From positions 1-5,353 of the forward strand of contig SXSP01000094.1 in the NCBI GenBank assembly GCA_005792225.1: 5,353 bases of DNA, given 5' to 3'. Source of the stretch: Bdellovibrionales bacterium (lineage in GTDB: Bacteria; Bdellovibrionota; Bdellovibrionia; Bdellovibrionales; JAMPXM01). Both the position numbers and the translations under genes were made by a program. Below, piece after piece: positions 1 to 4,239 of this stretch (the first letter of the stretch is position 1; each line of letters starts with the position of its first letter). A model generated the notes under the pieces. The model saw only the letters and a program-made list of their open reading frames with translations, was not told the origin of the DNA and did not search any database.

Positions 1-80
1 AGCTTCTCCGCAAAAGATTTCGGCAAAACGTTTGCCCGAACATAGGCCATCATCGCCAAGAAAAAGTCGGTGAGTTCCAT
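1..80 (-). CDS. Partial CDS, N-terminus only; possible AhpD/carboxymuconolactone-decarboxylase-like protein
   Basis: Only the first 26 codons are inside the window; the rest lies beyond base 1. The reading frame is open from the ATG at 80-78 and begins MELTDFFLAMMAYVRANVLP, followed by KSFAEK. The ATG sits 7 bases after a GAGGGGG purine run, a good ribosome binding site; a GTG two codons upstream is a weaker alternative. The hydrophobic start followed by 'LP-x-S-F-x-E-K' recalls, from memory, the N-terminus of some alkylhydroperoxidase-like (carboxymuconolactone decarboxylase family) proteins, where a CxxC redox or catalytic motif would follow shortly afterwards. That motif would fall outside the window, so the family call is a guess. 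A promoter-like tandem repeat lies about 50-75 bases upstream. Confidence 0.5.
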   Translation of the reverse strand, partial: MELTDFFLAMMAYVRANVLPKSFAEK

Positions 81-126
81 CTCCACGCCCCCTCGGCGCC
101 CTCAGTCCATGAACGCGCCTCTTTAC

Positions 127-155
127 CGGATAAGTGTAAGTCAAGTGTAAGTCAA
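127..155 (-). promoter_or_regulatory. Candidate promoter for the leftward gene, built on a tandem repeat
   Basis: On the minus strand TTGACT (155-150) matches five of six bases of the sigma-70 -35 consensus. A 17-base spacer separates it from TATCCG (132-127), a poor -10 element that matches only its first three bases. The start of transcription would fall near 120, about 40 bases before the ATG at 80. The second copy of the repeat contributes another TTGACT (144-139), but no -10 lies at the right distance from it. Confidence 0.3.
132..153. repeat. Perfect 11-bp tandem direct repeat
   Basis: AAGTGTAAGTC occurs twice without a gap (132-142 and 143-153) and is followed by AA as if a third copy had begun. 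An 11-base period is about one helical turn, so two proteins bound to it would lie on the same face of the DNA. OmpR/PhoB-type response regulators bind such repeats. It overlaps the candidate promoter of the leftward gene. It could also be a chance slippage duplication. Confidence 0.6.
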
Positions 156-400
156 TCGACTTAGCTTTCGCGGCGCGATTGGACAGTGCGAGTTGATCGA
201 ACTCTATATGCCGACTTGTTCTTAAGTCCTGCCAACTACATCATCGAATTTCAAGCGGGAACGGGTCGGGTACTGAAGGCGTTTTTCGCTCAGGTTTCTG
301 ATTCGCCATGATCCGTGGGCGGAAGAAGTTTGTTAGAGAATGATTCACATGCAATGGGAGTTGAGTCATTGGTAGCGTAGGCCAAAGAGGAGAAGCGACT

Positions 401-760
401 ATGAAACATCTCGGTCTAGCGGCGCTTTCGGCAGCCATTTTGTTCTCTCAACCGACTCGAGCAGAGAATCTGGAGATCCAGATCTCTGAGTCCGTCAGCA
501 GCGCACGCGAACTCGCCGCGGTTTTGCATCGAGTGAGTCAGGGCTATACATCCGAAGCGGATGGCCGAACTTGCTCAGTCAATACGTCTCTCGTTTCCGT
601 GGAATCGGCCGGCGCGCCTCACGTAGCCCGCGTCAACTTGTGGCTCGGTCTTGCTCCGGATTCAGATGGAACCTGCTATAGAGACATCGTGCAACTCAAA
701 CGCGCGCATCTTGAAACGATCGCCGGCGTTTGTATTGAAGGGACTTGCTTCACTCTTTAA
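401..760 (+). CDS. Small exported four-cysteine protein, function unknown
   Basis: This is a 119-residue protein of no family I recognise. Residues 1-21 form a Sec signal peptide: a Lys-His start, a hydrophobic stretch (LGLAALSAAILF) and a TRA cleavage site before ENLEI, giving a mature protein of about 98 residues in the periplasm or outside the cell. Four cysteines (58, 92, 111, 116) all lie in the mature part and could form two disulfides; the last two are close together in the C-terminal tail (VCIEGTCFTL). A segment around residues 35-47 looks helical and the middle looks strand-rich. The start is fixed by AGGAG at 388-392, eight bases before the ATG. The gene stands alone and converges on the 830-1165 gene with a hairpin between them. 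There is no lipobox, so it is not a lipoprotein. Confidence 0.8.
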   Translation: MKHLGLAALSAAILFSQPTRAENLEIQISESVSSARELAAVLHRVSQGYTSEADGRTCSVNTSLVSVESAGAPHVARVNLWLGLAPDSDGTCYRDIVQLKRAHLETIAGVCIEGTCFTL

Positions 761-763
761 ATC

Positions 764-821
764 GTGAAGCAGTTCGCGCGAGCCACCTTTTAAAGGTGCC
801 CGCGCGAAAACGTGAGTTCAC
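764..821. terminator. Long hairpin between two convergent genes; possible bidirectional terminator without a U-tract
   Basis: The core pairs TTCGCGCG (773-780) with CGCGCGAA (801-808). It continues inward through GC/GC (782-783 with 798-799) and ACCTTT/AAAGGT around 785-797, with one A-C mismatch and one bulged C. GTGAA (764-768) and TTCAC (817-821) could add an outer stem. It lies exactly between the stop codons of the 401 and 830 genes, the usual place for a shared terminator. Neither strand has a run of T directly after the stem, so it is not a textbook intrinsic terminator. Confidence 0.45.
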
Positions 822-829
822 TTGGAAAA

Positions 830-1165
830 TTAGAGGACAGCTTTGCAGGGAACAGTCTCGTTAGAGACTTTCAATGTAAACGTCGCACCCGCGGCAGGTT
901 CGAAGATATTTTTGATCTGAACTACGATATTCGAATTCTCGTAGCGGCCAATCACGTTCGTGCTATCGAGTCCAATTTCGCGATCCCAAAGCTGAACCGT
1001 GGTCTTCGAATCTCTCTGTAGGATCGTCACGAATCGGTCTTCCGCAACGCTCTTAAGTGGTTGGCATGTATATGCCTGTAAAGTGTAGGGGCGGCTCGAC
1101 TGAGCTTGTGCAGCCGGAACGACCATTGCCGCAACTGTCGCGATCATCGCTAATTTAATCATCAT
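830..1165 (-). CDS. Small exported protein with two cysteines, function unknown
   Basis: This is a 111-residue protein of no recognised family. Residues 1-21 are a Sec signal peptide (MMIKLAMIATVAAMVVPAAQA) ending in AQA before QSSRPY, so the mature protein is about 90 residues and periplasmic or secreted. Alternating hydrophobic and polar residues (FVTILQ, TTVQLW, NIVVQIKNIF, TFTLKV) suggest a small beta-sheet domain. Cysteines 34 and 107 sit near the two ends of the mature part and could be joined by one disulfide. The frame opens ten codons earlier at 1195, but GGAG at 1174-1177 lies eight bases before the ATG at 1165 and fixes the start there. A TATATT sequence (1238-1233, minus strand) in an AT-rich stretch could be a -10 element, though no good -35 lies upstream. 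The gene converges on the 401 gene. Confidence 0.8.
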   Translation of the reverse strand: MMIKLAMIATVAAMVVPAAQAQSSRPYTLQAYTCQPLKSVAEDRFVTILQRDSKTTVQLWDREIGLDSTNVIGRYENSNIVVQIKNIFEPAAGATFTLKVSNETVPCKAVL

Positions 1166-1173
1166 GTGTTTAT

Positions 1174-1178
1174 CTCCT
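1174..1178 (-). promoter_or_regulatory. Ribosome binding site that sets the start of the 830-1165 gene
   Basis: AGGAG reads on the minus strand eight bases before the ATG at 1165. It rules out the longer frame starting at 1195 and leaves the signal peptide at the true N-terminus. Confidence 0.75.
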
Positions 1179-1298
1179 ATTAAGATTCGGCGCATCCTAC
1201 CACACTCAGGCTCTTAACTAAACTAAATAGAAAATATAGACCCTTTTGGTGGAAGAAACGTACAGGTTCGTCAATTCTTTTTACAGTGAGGGGTGGAA

Positions 1299-1757
1299 CT
1301 AAAAGGTTTCTACCAATCTTTTCCGAATGATGCCGGGGGAATGGCTTAAGGTTTTCGCGATTTCCGAGAGCAGATCCTCCCTTGATTGCAAACGAATCAG
1401 GGTCCGATCAACCGAAAAGCCGACGAGAGTATTGTAGCGCCCATTTCGATCTCGGAGTGCCCCCTTGACGGACTGAAAATGCTTCCATCGCCCTCCCGTA
1501 TGGGCGATCGACTGATATCGTCGGATCTGCCGACCTGCGAGGATTTGCCGATCTCGCTCGAGCATGAGCTCAGCGCTCGTACTGGCGAAAAGTTTTTTAT
1601 CGTCCGCGCCGATGATCTCCTCGATCTCTCGCCCGAGCATACGCGCACCGGGCCGGTTGATTTGAAGATATCGCCCGTCCAAATCTTTGACGAACATGGC
1701 GATGTCGGCCCACTCGATCAACGCGAAGAGATCTTCATCCTCAAATTTGGAAGTCAT
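1299..1757 (-). CDS. Stand-alone PAS-domain protein
   Basis: The product is 152 residues and is almost entirely one PAS fold (about residues 9-118). Recognisable blocks are ALIEWADIAMFVKDLDGRYL (the 'pigia-D-G-y' strand pair), NRPGARMLGREIEEIIGADD (the helix pair 'N-a-leltGy-eEiiG-d'), a long helix near 61-73, and the C-terminal strands RWKHFQSVKGALRDRNGRYN plus LVGFSVDRT. PAS domains sense small ligands or redox state, or bind partner proteins. The 35-residue tail is a short charged helix with no kinase, GGDEF, EAL or DNA-binding domain, so any output must come through a partner. There is no signal peptide or membrane segment, so it is cytoplasmic. The start is uncertain: ATG 1757 has a weak GAG six bases upstream, while ATG 1772 and GTG 1778 would add a few residues. 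It is divergent from the GNAT gene at 1925. No terminator is visible after the stop. Confidence 0.8.
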   Translation of the reverse strand: MTSKFEDEDLFALIEWADIAMFVKDLDGRYLQINRPGARMLGREIEEIIGADDKKLFASTSAELMLERDRQILAGRQIRRYQSIAHTGGRWKHFQSVKGALRDRNGRYNTLVGFSVDRTLIRLQSREDLLSEIAKTLSHSPGIIRKRLVETF

Positions 1758-1889
1758 AAATAGCTCAGCCATGCACACCGTGTTCGCCTGTAATTTTGGG
1801 ATGTTCTACACGCCGTCTGTCGATTTGAACAGCGTTCTTTACTCTCGCGAAAAGCATGCATGGAGACATCGTCTCGGCCTGTCGCGGAC

Positions 1890-1918
1890 TTGCTCACCTT
1901 GGATGCCGGTGTTAATTT
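1890..1918 (+). promoter_or_regulatory. Weak candidate promoter giving a possibly leaderless mRNA
   Basis: TTGCTC (1890-1895), a 17-base spacer and TAATTT (1913-1918) form a weak sigma-70-like pair. Transcription would start about seven bases after the -10, at or next to the ATG at 1925. The absence of a GGAG-type ribosome binding site before that ATG agrees with a leaderless message. The -10 matches only three of six consensus bases. Confidence 0.25.
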
Positions 1919-1924
1919 TTAAAG

Positions 1925-2491
1925 ATGAAAATTTACCCGCCCACGCTTGAAACTCAGAGACTAATCCTCAAACCGATCACTCTCGAAATGGCGGACGATT
2001 ACGAGAAGAATTTCGTCGATTACGAGGTTATCAACCAGCTTTCAGCCTTGGTGCCGTGGCCTTACCCGAAGGGCGGGGTCGCGGAGTATCTTAAGTCTCT
2101 CATCTTACCGACACAAGGCGAGAGCCGCTGGTCATGGGGTCTCTTTTTAAAAACAAATTCTGATGAGATCATCGGATGCATCGACTTGTGGAGGCCCGGT
2201 AAACCAGAAAATCGAGGCTTCTGGCTTGCGCGGAAACACTGGGGACGAGGGCTCATGTCGGAAGCCGTGCAACCCGTGACCGACTTTGCCTTCGGCCCAC
2301 TCGGGTTCGACAGACTGGTTTTTGCGAACGCGGTGGGAAACTCTCGTTCTCGCCGCGTAAAAGAAAAATCAGGAGCCCGGCTCATCGCGGTGAAGCCAGG
2401 GAAGTACGTCAATCCGAAATTGACCGAACAGGAAATCTGGGAACTCTCGAAGGAAGAGTGGACGTCTCGACGAAGCAAGTCTACTTCTTAG
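1925..2491 (+). CDS. GNAT family N-acetyltransferase, RimJ/RimL type
   Basis: This 188-residue protein has the usual length and layout of the RimJ/RimL-like (Acetyltransf_3) branch of GNAT enzymes, which move an acetyl group from acetyl-CoA to an amine; family members act on protein N-termini, amino sugars, antibiotics or polyamines. Visible blocks are ETQRLILKPITLEMADD (9-25), the strand EIIGCIDLW (81-89), the acetyl-CoA pyrophosphate loop RKHWGRGLMSEA (103-114, the R/Q-x-x-G-x-G motif), the second CoA-binding block GNSRSRRVKEKSGAR (138-152, the 'N-x-x-S-x-r-v-x-e-K-x-G' signature), and the final strand IWELSKEEW (171-179). The substrate cannot be read from sequence. The ATG at 1925 is the first possible start (TAA in frame at 1913) but has no good ribosome binding site. 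Its stop overlaps that of the facing gene by four bases. Confidence 0.9.
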   Translation: MKIYPPTLETQRLILKPITLEMADDYEKNFVDYEVINQLSALVPWPYPKGGVAEYLKSLILPTQGESRWSWGLFLKTNSDEIIGCIDLWRPGKPENRGFWLARKHWGRGLMSEAVQPVTDFAFGPLGFDRLVFANAVGNSRSRRVKEKSGARLIAVKPGKYVNPKLTEQEIWELSKEEWTSRRSKSTS

Positions 2492-3126
2492 AAAAAGGAT
2501 GGATCATCGGGCGAAGGGAACCACTCAATTTCGTCCAGCTTCCCCGCCTTGAATTCGAACTTCATGACACGGCATCGACGAAGATCCGATGTTTGATAGA
2601 ACTTCTCGCAGGCCTGTCTGACGTTCATCAGCTCTAACGACTGGCTAATGGAGGCGTATTCGGACTCGCTAAACTCCATAAGTTGATCCGTTTTTTTGAT
2701 ACGCGTTTGACTCGCGAGTAGATTGAAAATTTGAGAGACGTCCATGTATCCCGAAACGCTAAGCTGATCCGCGTTCGGAGTAGTTTTCGCAAGTCTTTGT
2801 AACATCGGAATGACTCTTGGTCCGATCACGAGTCCCGCATCAATTCTCGAGATATCACCCTTACGAATCGCGTTCGCGAGCGCACTTCCGAACGCCACTT
2901 GATTCTGAGAGAGCAGGCCAATCTTCACGTGCCCCGCCCCTCGGTTAAAGCTGACCGTATGACCCGTCCCCTTCGCGGCTTCCTGTAGAAGACGAAGTTC
3001 TTCTGAAGGTTTCCAGACTAAACTCGAAAGCCGACTCACGAGGCTCTCGCAAGACCGAGAGCCCGCGGCTACAGCTGGAGCCGGAGCCATTGCAAGACTG
3101 ATGATGATAACCGCGAGGCGAACCAT
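2488..3126 (-). CDS. Exported protein of unknown function, second gene of a coupled pair
   Basis: This 212-residue protein has no family I recognise. Residues 1-21 are a Sec signal peptide (MVRLAVIIISLAMAPAPAVAA) before GSRSC. The mature protein has three cysteines: 26 at its N-terminus, and 173 and 185 in the segment QACEKFYQTSDLRRC. C26 follows RS, not a lipobox, so it is not an obvious lipoprotein. The middle (about 60-115) alternates glycine-rich turns and helices; the C-terminus is acidic and aromatic (EIEWFPSPDDPSFF). Its ATG shares one base with the stop of the upstream gene (TAATG at 3128-3124) and has only a weak GGA upstream, so it probably depends on translational coupling. The two products share the cellular compartment and perhaps a complex. 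The 3' end overlaps that of the facing GNAT gene (TTAG at 2488-2491), with no intrinsic terminator visible. Confidence 0.8.
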   Translation of the reverse strand: MVRLAVIIISLAMAPAPAVAAGSRSCESLVSRLSSLVWKPSEELRLLQEAAKGTGHTVSFNRGAGHVKIGLLSQNQVAFGSALANAIRKGDISRIDAGLVIGPRVIPMLQRLAKTTPNADQLSVSGYMDVSQIFNLLASQTRIKKTDQLMEFSESEYASISQSLELMNVRQACEKFYQTSDLRRCRVMKFEFKAGKLDEIEWFPSPDDPSFF

Positions 3127-3803
3127 TAAGAGTCCGAGTCCACGCCGTCCATTTCCAGCAGCATCTCATCGATCTCATGAGCGAGGGTTTTGGCTAGGGA
3201 AGTCTGAAGCTTTTCGGCTTTACAGATCGTTTTGAGCTTTTTGATGTCGACCTTGGCTTTTTGAGAGAGTCTCTCGAAACTGTAGATCACCGACTGCCTC
3301 ATCGATTCAGACGTCGACACAACCTTAATGCGGAAATCAGCGTCTTCGTTTTTATTCGTGATCAAACGAGTCGTGTTGTCGAGCGTATCCAAATCTTCAA
3401 CGAGATTTTGTGCATCGCGATTGGCAGGCAATTTTTTTATTAAGTTTTCTGCGGCCACTTTGCATGCAGCGCTGTAGTTAAAAACATCATTCGGTCCCTT
3501 GGGCCCGAGTTTTTCCTTATGTGCCTTGTACGCGTCCTCAATTTTCTGGGAGTAAGCCTGAAGCTTCGGGCATTTCTGCTTTACCTCGTGATCCTGGACG
3601 GCGACGATCGAACCGTCCTCTTTTTTATGGATGCACTTTTGATTTTCGAGCGCGCGTGAAATCCAAACGAACTCTTCTTTTGAGTCAGCAGTTTGATCCG
3701 CCGGGCCAGCAGAGTCCCCGCTGACCACCTCGCCAGCCCGCGCCCAAGGGGCTGCCGCGAGAAGTCCTAAAACAAAGAAGATTGCGAAAACGGTGCGAAC
3801 CAT
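3126..3803 (-). CDS. Exported, lysine-rich helical protein of unknown function, first gene of a coupled pair
   Basis: This 225-residue protein belongs to no family I recognise. The signal peptide is residues 1-23 (MVRTVFAIFFVLGLLAAAPWARA) before GEVVSGD. A short acidic, low-complexity stretch (24-43) follows, then a mostly helical, lysine-rich body. Four cysteines (57, 78, 114, 194) could form two disulfides in the periplasm. Helical segments include LQAYSQKIEDAYKAHKEK (81-98) and the C-terminal LAKTLAHEIDEMLLEMDG (203-220), and the protein ends in an acidic tail. The frame extends 25 codons further upstream, but AGGAGGG lies five bases before the ATG at 3803 and the signal peptide begins exactly there. 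It is the leading gene of a leftward operon, its stop overlapping the next ATG. I find no convincing promoter between it and 4081. Confidence 0.8.
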   Translation of the reverse strand: MVRTVFAIFFVLGLLAAAPWARAGEVVSGDSAGPADQTADSKEEFVWISRALENQKCIHKKEDGSIVAVQDHEVKQKCPKLQAYSQKIEDAYKAHKEKLGPKGPNDVFNYSAACKVAAENLIKKLPANRDAQNLVEDLDTLDNTTRLITNKNEDADFRIKVVSTSESMRQSVIYSFERLSQKAKVDIKKLKTICKAEKLQTSLAKTLAHEIDEMLLEMDGVDSDS

Positions 3804-3808
3804 AAAAA

Positions 3809-3815
3809 CCCTCCT
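3809..3815 (-). promoter_or_regulatory. Strong ribosome binding site that sets the start at 3803
   Basis: AGGAGGG on the minus strand, then five T residues, then ATG. It rejects the longer frame beginning at 3878 and predicts strong translation of the first gene of the operon. Confidence 0.85.
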
Positions 3816-3873
3816 GATCTGCTCCCCATCAACTTCCCTTGCGAAGCATGCCGAGCCATTTAGGCAGCACAGA

Positions 3874-3960
3874 CGCAATGGCTTGCGGTGTAATGGTTTT
3901 GCGTGCAGACGTCGACGACTGTCGAAACCTTTGACAGTTCGAATTGCCGGTTAGGCCGGC
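3874..3960. repeat. Series of short inverted repeats (possible structured RNA or protein-binding sites)
   Basis: In order: CGCAA/TTGCG (3874-3878 with 3883-3887, four-base loop), the 8-bp palindrome CGTCGACG (3910-3917), ACTGTC/GACAGT (3918-3923 with 3933-3938, nine-base loop), and GCCGG/CCGGC (3946-3950 with 3956-3960, five-base loop). GACCGGTC (3967-3974) follows just outside. AGGCCGGCGG (3953-3962) recurs as AGGCCGACGG (3978-3987). Each stem is short, and I cannot test whether they form a conserved fold. Confidence 0.4.
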
Positions 3961-3986
3961 GGGTAAGACCGGTCGCAAGGCCGACG

Positions 3987-4005
3987 GTTTCGTTTGAAAC
4001 GAAAC
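3987..4005. repeat. 19-bp perfect palindrome, GTTTCGTTT-G-AAACGAAAC
   Basis: Nine bases mirror exactly around a single central G. The arms are AT-rich while the flanks are GC-rich. It lies 77 bases before the 4082 gene and 184 before the 3803 start. An uninterrupted symmetric site like this is typical of an operator for a homodimeric helix-turn-helix repressor. As RNA it would make only a short hairpin, since the loop is too tight for all nine pairs. No T-run follows, so it is not an intrinsic terminator. Confidence 0.6.
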
Positions 4006-4071
4006 GCCTCCATCGCCATCGCAGCAAGCCGGTTGACCAATCCACCCGATTTTGGCCTGATCAAAGATCTC

Positions 4072-4076
4072 GGAGG
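4072..4076 (+). promoter_or_regulatory. Strong ribosome binding site for the small gene at 4082
   Basis: GGAGG lies five bases before the ATG at 4082. An in-frame TGA at 4058-4060 leaves this ATG as the only plausible start. It is one of the best ribosome binding sites in the window and is the main reason to accept the short gene. Confidence 0.75.
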
Positions 4077-4081
4077 TCAAA

Positions 4082-4228
4082 ATGTGCTATTCGCAAATCC
4101 GAATCGAAACCGGGTACAACAAAGTCATCGACGAGAAGACGTTCGTATCTACTCACCCCGAAGACATGCAGAAGAACGGCTCGCAATCGATCCTCAATAA
4201 CTTAAAAAAATACACTGAACAAAACTGA
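4082..4228 (+). CDS. 48-residue small protein beginning MCYS, function unknown
   Basis: The short frame runs from ATG 4082 to TGA 4226-4228 and encodes a hydrophilic cytoplasmic protein (start MCYSQIRIETGYNKVIDEKT, end LNNLKKYTEQN) with no signal peptide or membrane segment. Overlapping frames give arginine/serine-rich translations, while this one has a balanced composition and a helical, lysine-containing C-terminus. The stop is 11 bases before the ATG of the GNAT gene, whose only ribosome-binding-like bases (CTGAG) overlap this stop, so the two are probably coupled. From memory, an MCYS N-terminus with Cys at position 2 is found in some SRAP (YedK/HMCES-like, SOS-response-associated peptidase) proteins, where Cys2 is catalytic; the remainder shows no SRAP resemblance and is far too short, so at most it is a remnant. 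Real coding is likely; function is unknown. Confidence 0.6.
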   Translation: MCYSQIRIETGYNKVIDEKTFVSTHPEDMQKNGSQSILNNLKKYTEQN

Positions 4229-4239
4229 GTCTCTGATTG

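Larger units (their letters stand above)
81..400. other. Gene-free divergent intergenic region
   Basis: This stretch lies between the leftward partial gene and the rightward exported protein. The longest open frame is on the minus strand and overlaps the start of the 401 gene; it has no ribosome binding site and a proline/arginine-rich, low-complexity translation, so I do not call it. Short ATG frames of 11-12 codons near 309 and 340 also lack ribosome binding sites. The only structure I can support is the tandem repeat at 132-153. I see no convincing sigma-70 promoter immediately before the 401 gene. Confidence 0.6.
3804..4081. other. 278-base divergent intergenic region, rich in inverted repeats
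   Basis: This region separates the leftward exported-protein operon from the rightward cluster. Open frames in it are arginine- and serine-rich, start with TTG or lack ribosome binding sites, and overlap each other, so I treat it as non-coding. It contains at least six short dyads between 3874 and 4005, described separately, and two -35-like hexamers on the plus strand: TTGACA at 3931-3936 (no usable -10) and TTGACC at 4033-4038 (17 bases before a poor CCTGAT). It may hold both promoters and a regulatory site or a structured RNA. Confidence 0.55.

Noticed and set aside
241..438. 65-codon minus-strand open frame
   Set aside because: It overlaps the start and ribosome binding site of the well-supported 401 gene, has no ribosome binding site of its own, and its translation is proline/arginine-rich without domain features.
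1386..1763. 125-codon plus-strand open frame opposite the PAS gene
   Set aside because: It is antisense to a clear PAS domain and its translation has no recognisable motif, so it is a shadow.
1801..1950. 49-codon plus-strand frame ending inside the GNAT gene
   Set aside because: GGG directly abuts the ATG, with no proper ribosome binding site, and the frame overlaps the GNAT start in another frame.
2062..2478. 138-codon minus-strand frame opposite the first GNAT
   Set aside because: The GNAT frame has conserved CoA-binding motifs; the opposite frame is serine/proline/arginine-rich and featureless.
2472..2487. Short hairpin GAAG/CTTC near the convergent stops
   Set aside because: Four to five pairs with a mismatch and no T-run on either strand; too weak to call a terminator.
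3933..3950. tRNA T-loop-like sequence (GTTCGAATTG)
   Set aside because: The flanking five-base stem does not pair and no acceptor, D or anticodon arm can be placed around it.
3931..3959. Promoter with perfect -35 TTGACA
   Set aside because: At 15-18 bases downstream the sequence is GC-rich (TTAGGCCGGC) with nothing like a -10; the hexamer overlaps one arm of an inverted repeat.
3829..4080. 83-codon minus-strand frame in the intergenic region
   Set aside because: It starts with TTG, has no ribosome binding site, and overlaps the start of the leftward operon's leader region.
3903..4205. 100-codon plus-strand frame (and a 68-codon frame at 3994)
   Set aside because: Both are arginine/serine-rich, start without ribosome binding sites, and overlap the better-supported small gene at 4082 in other frames.
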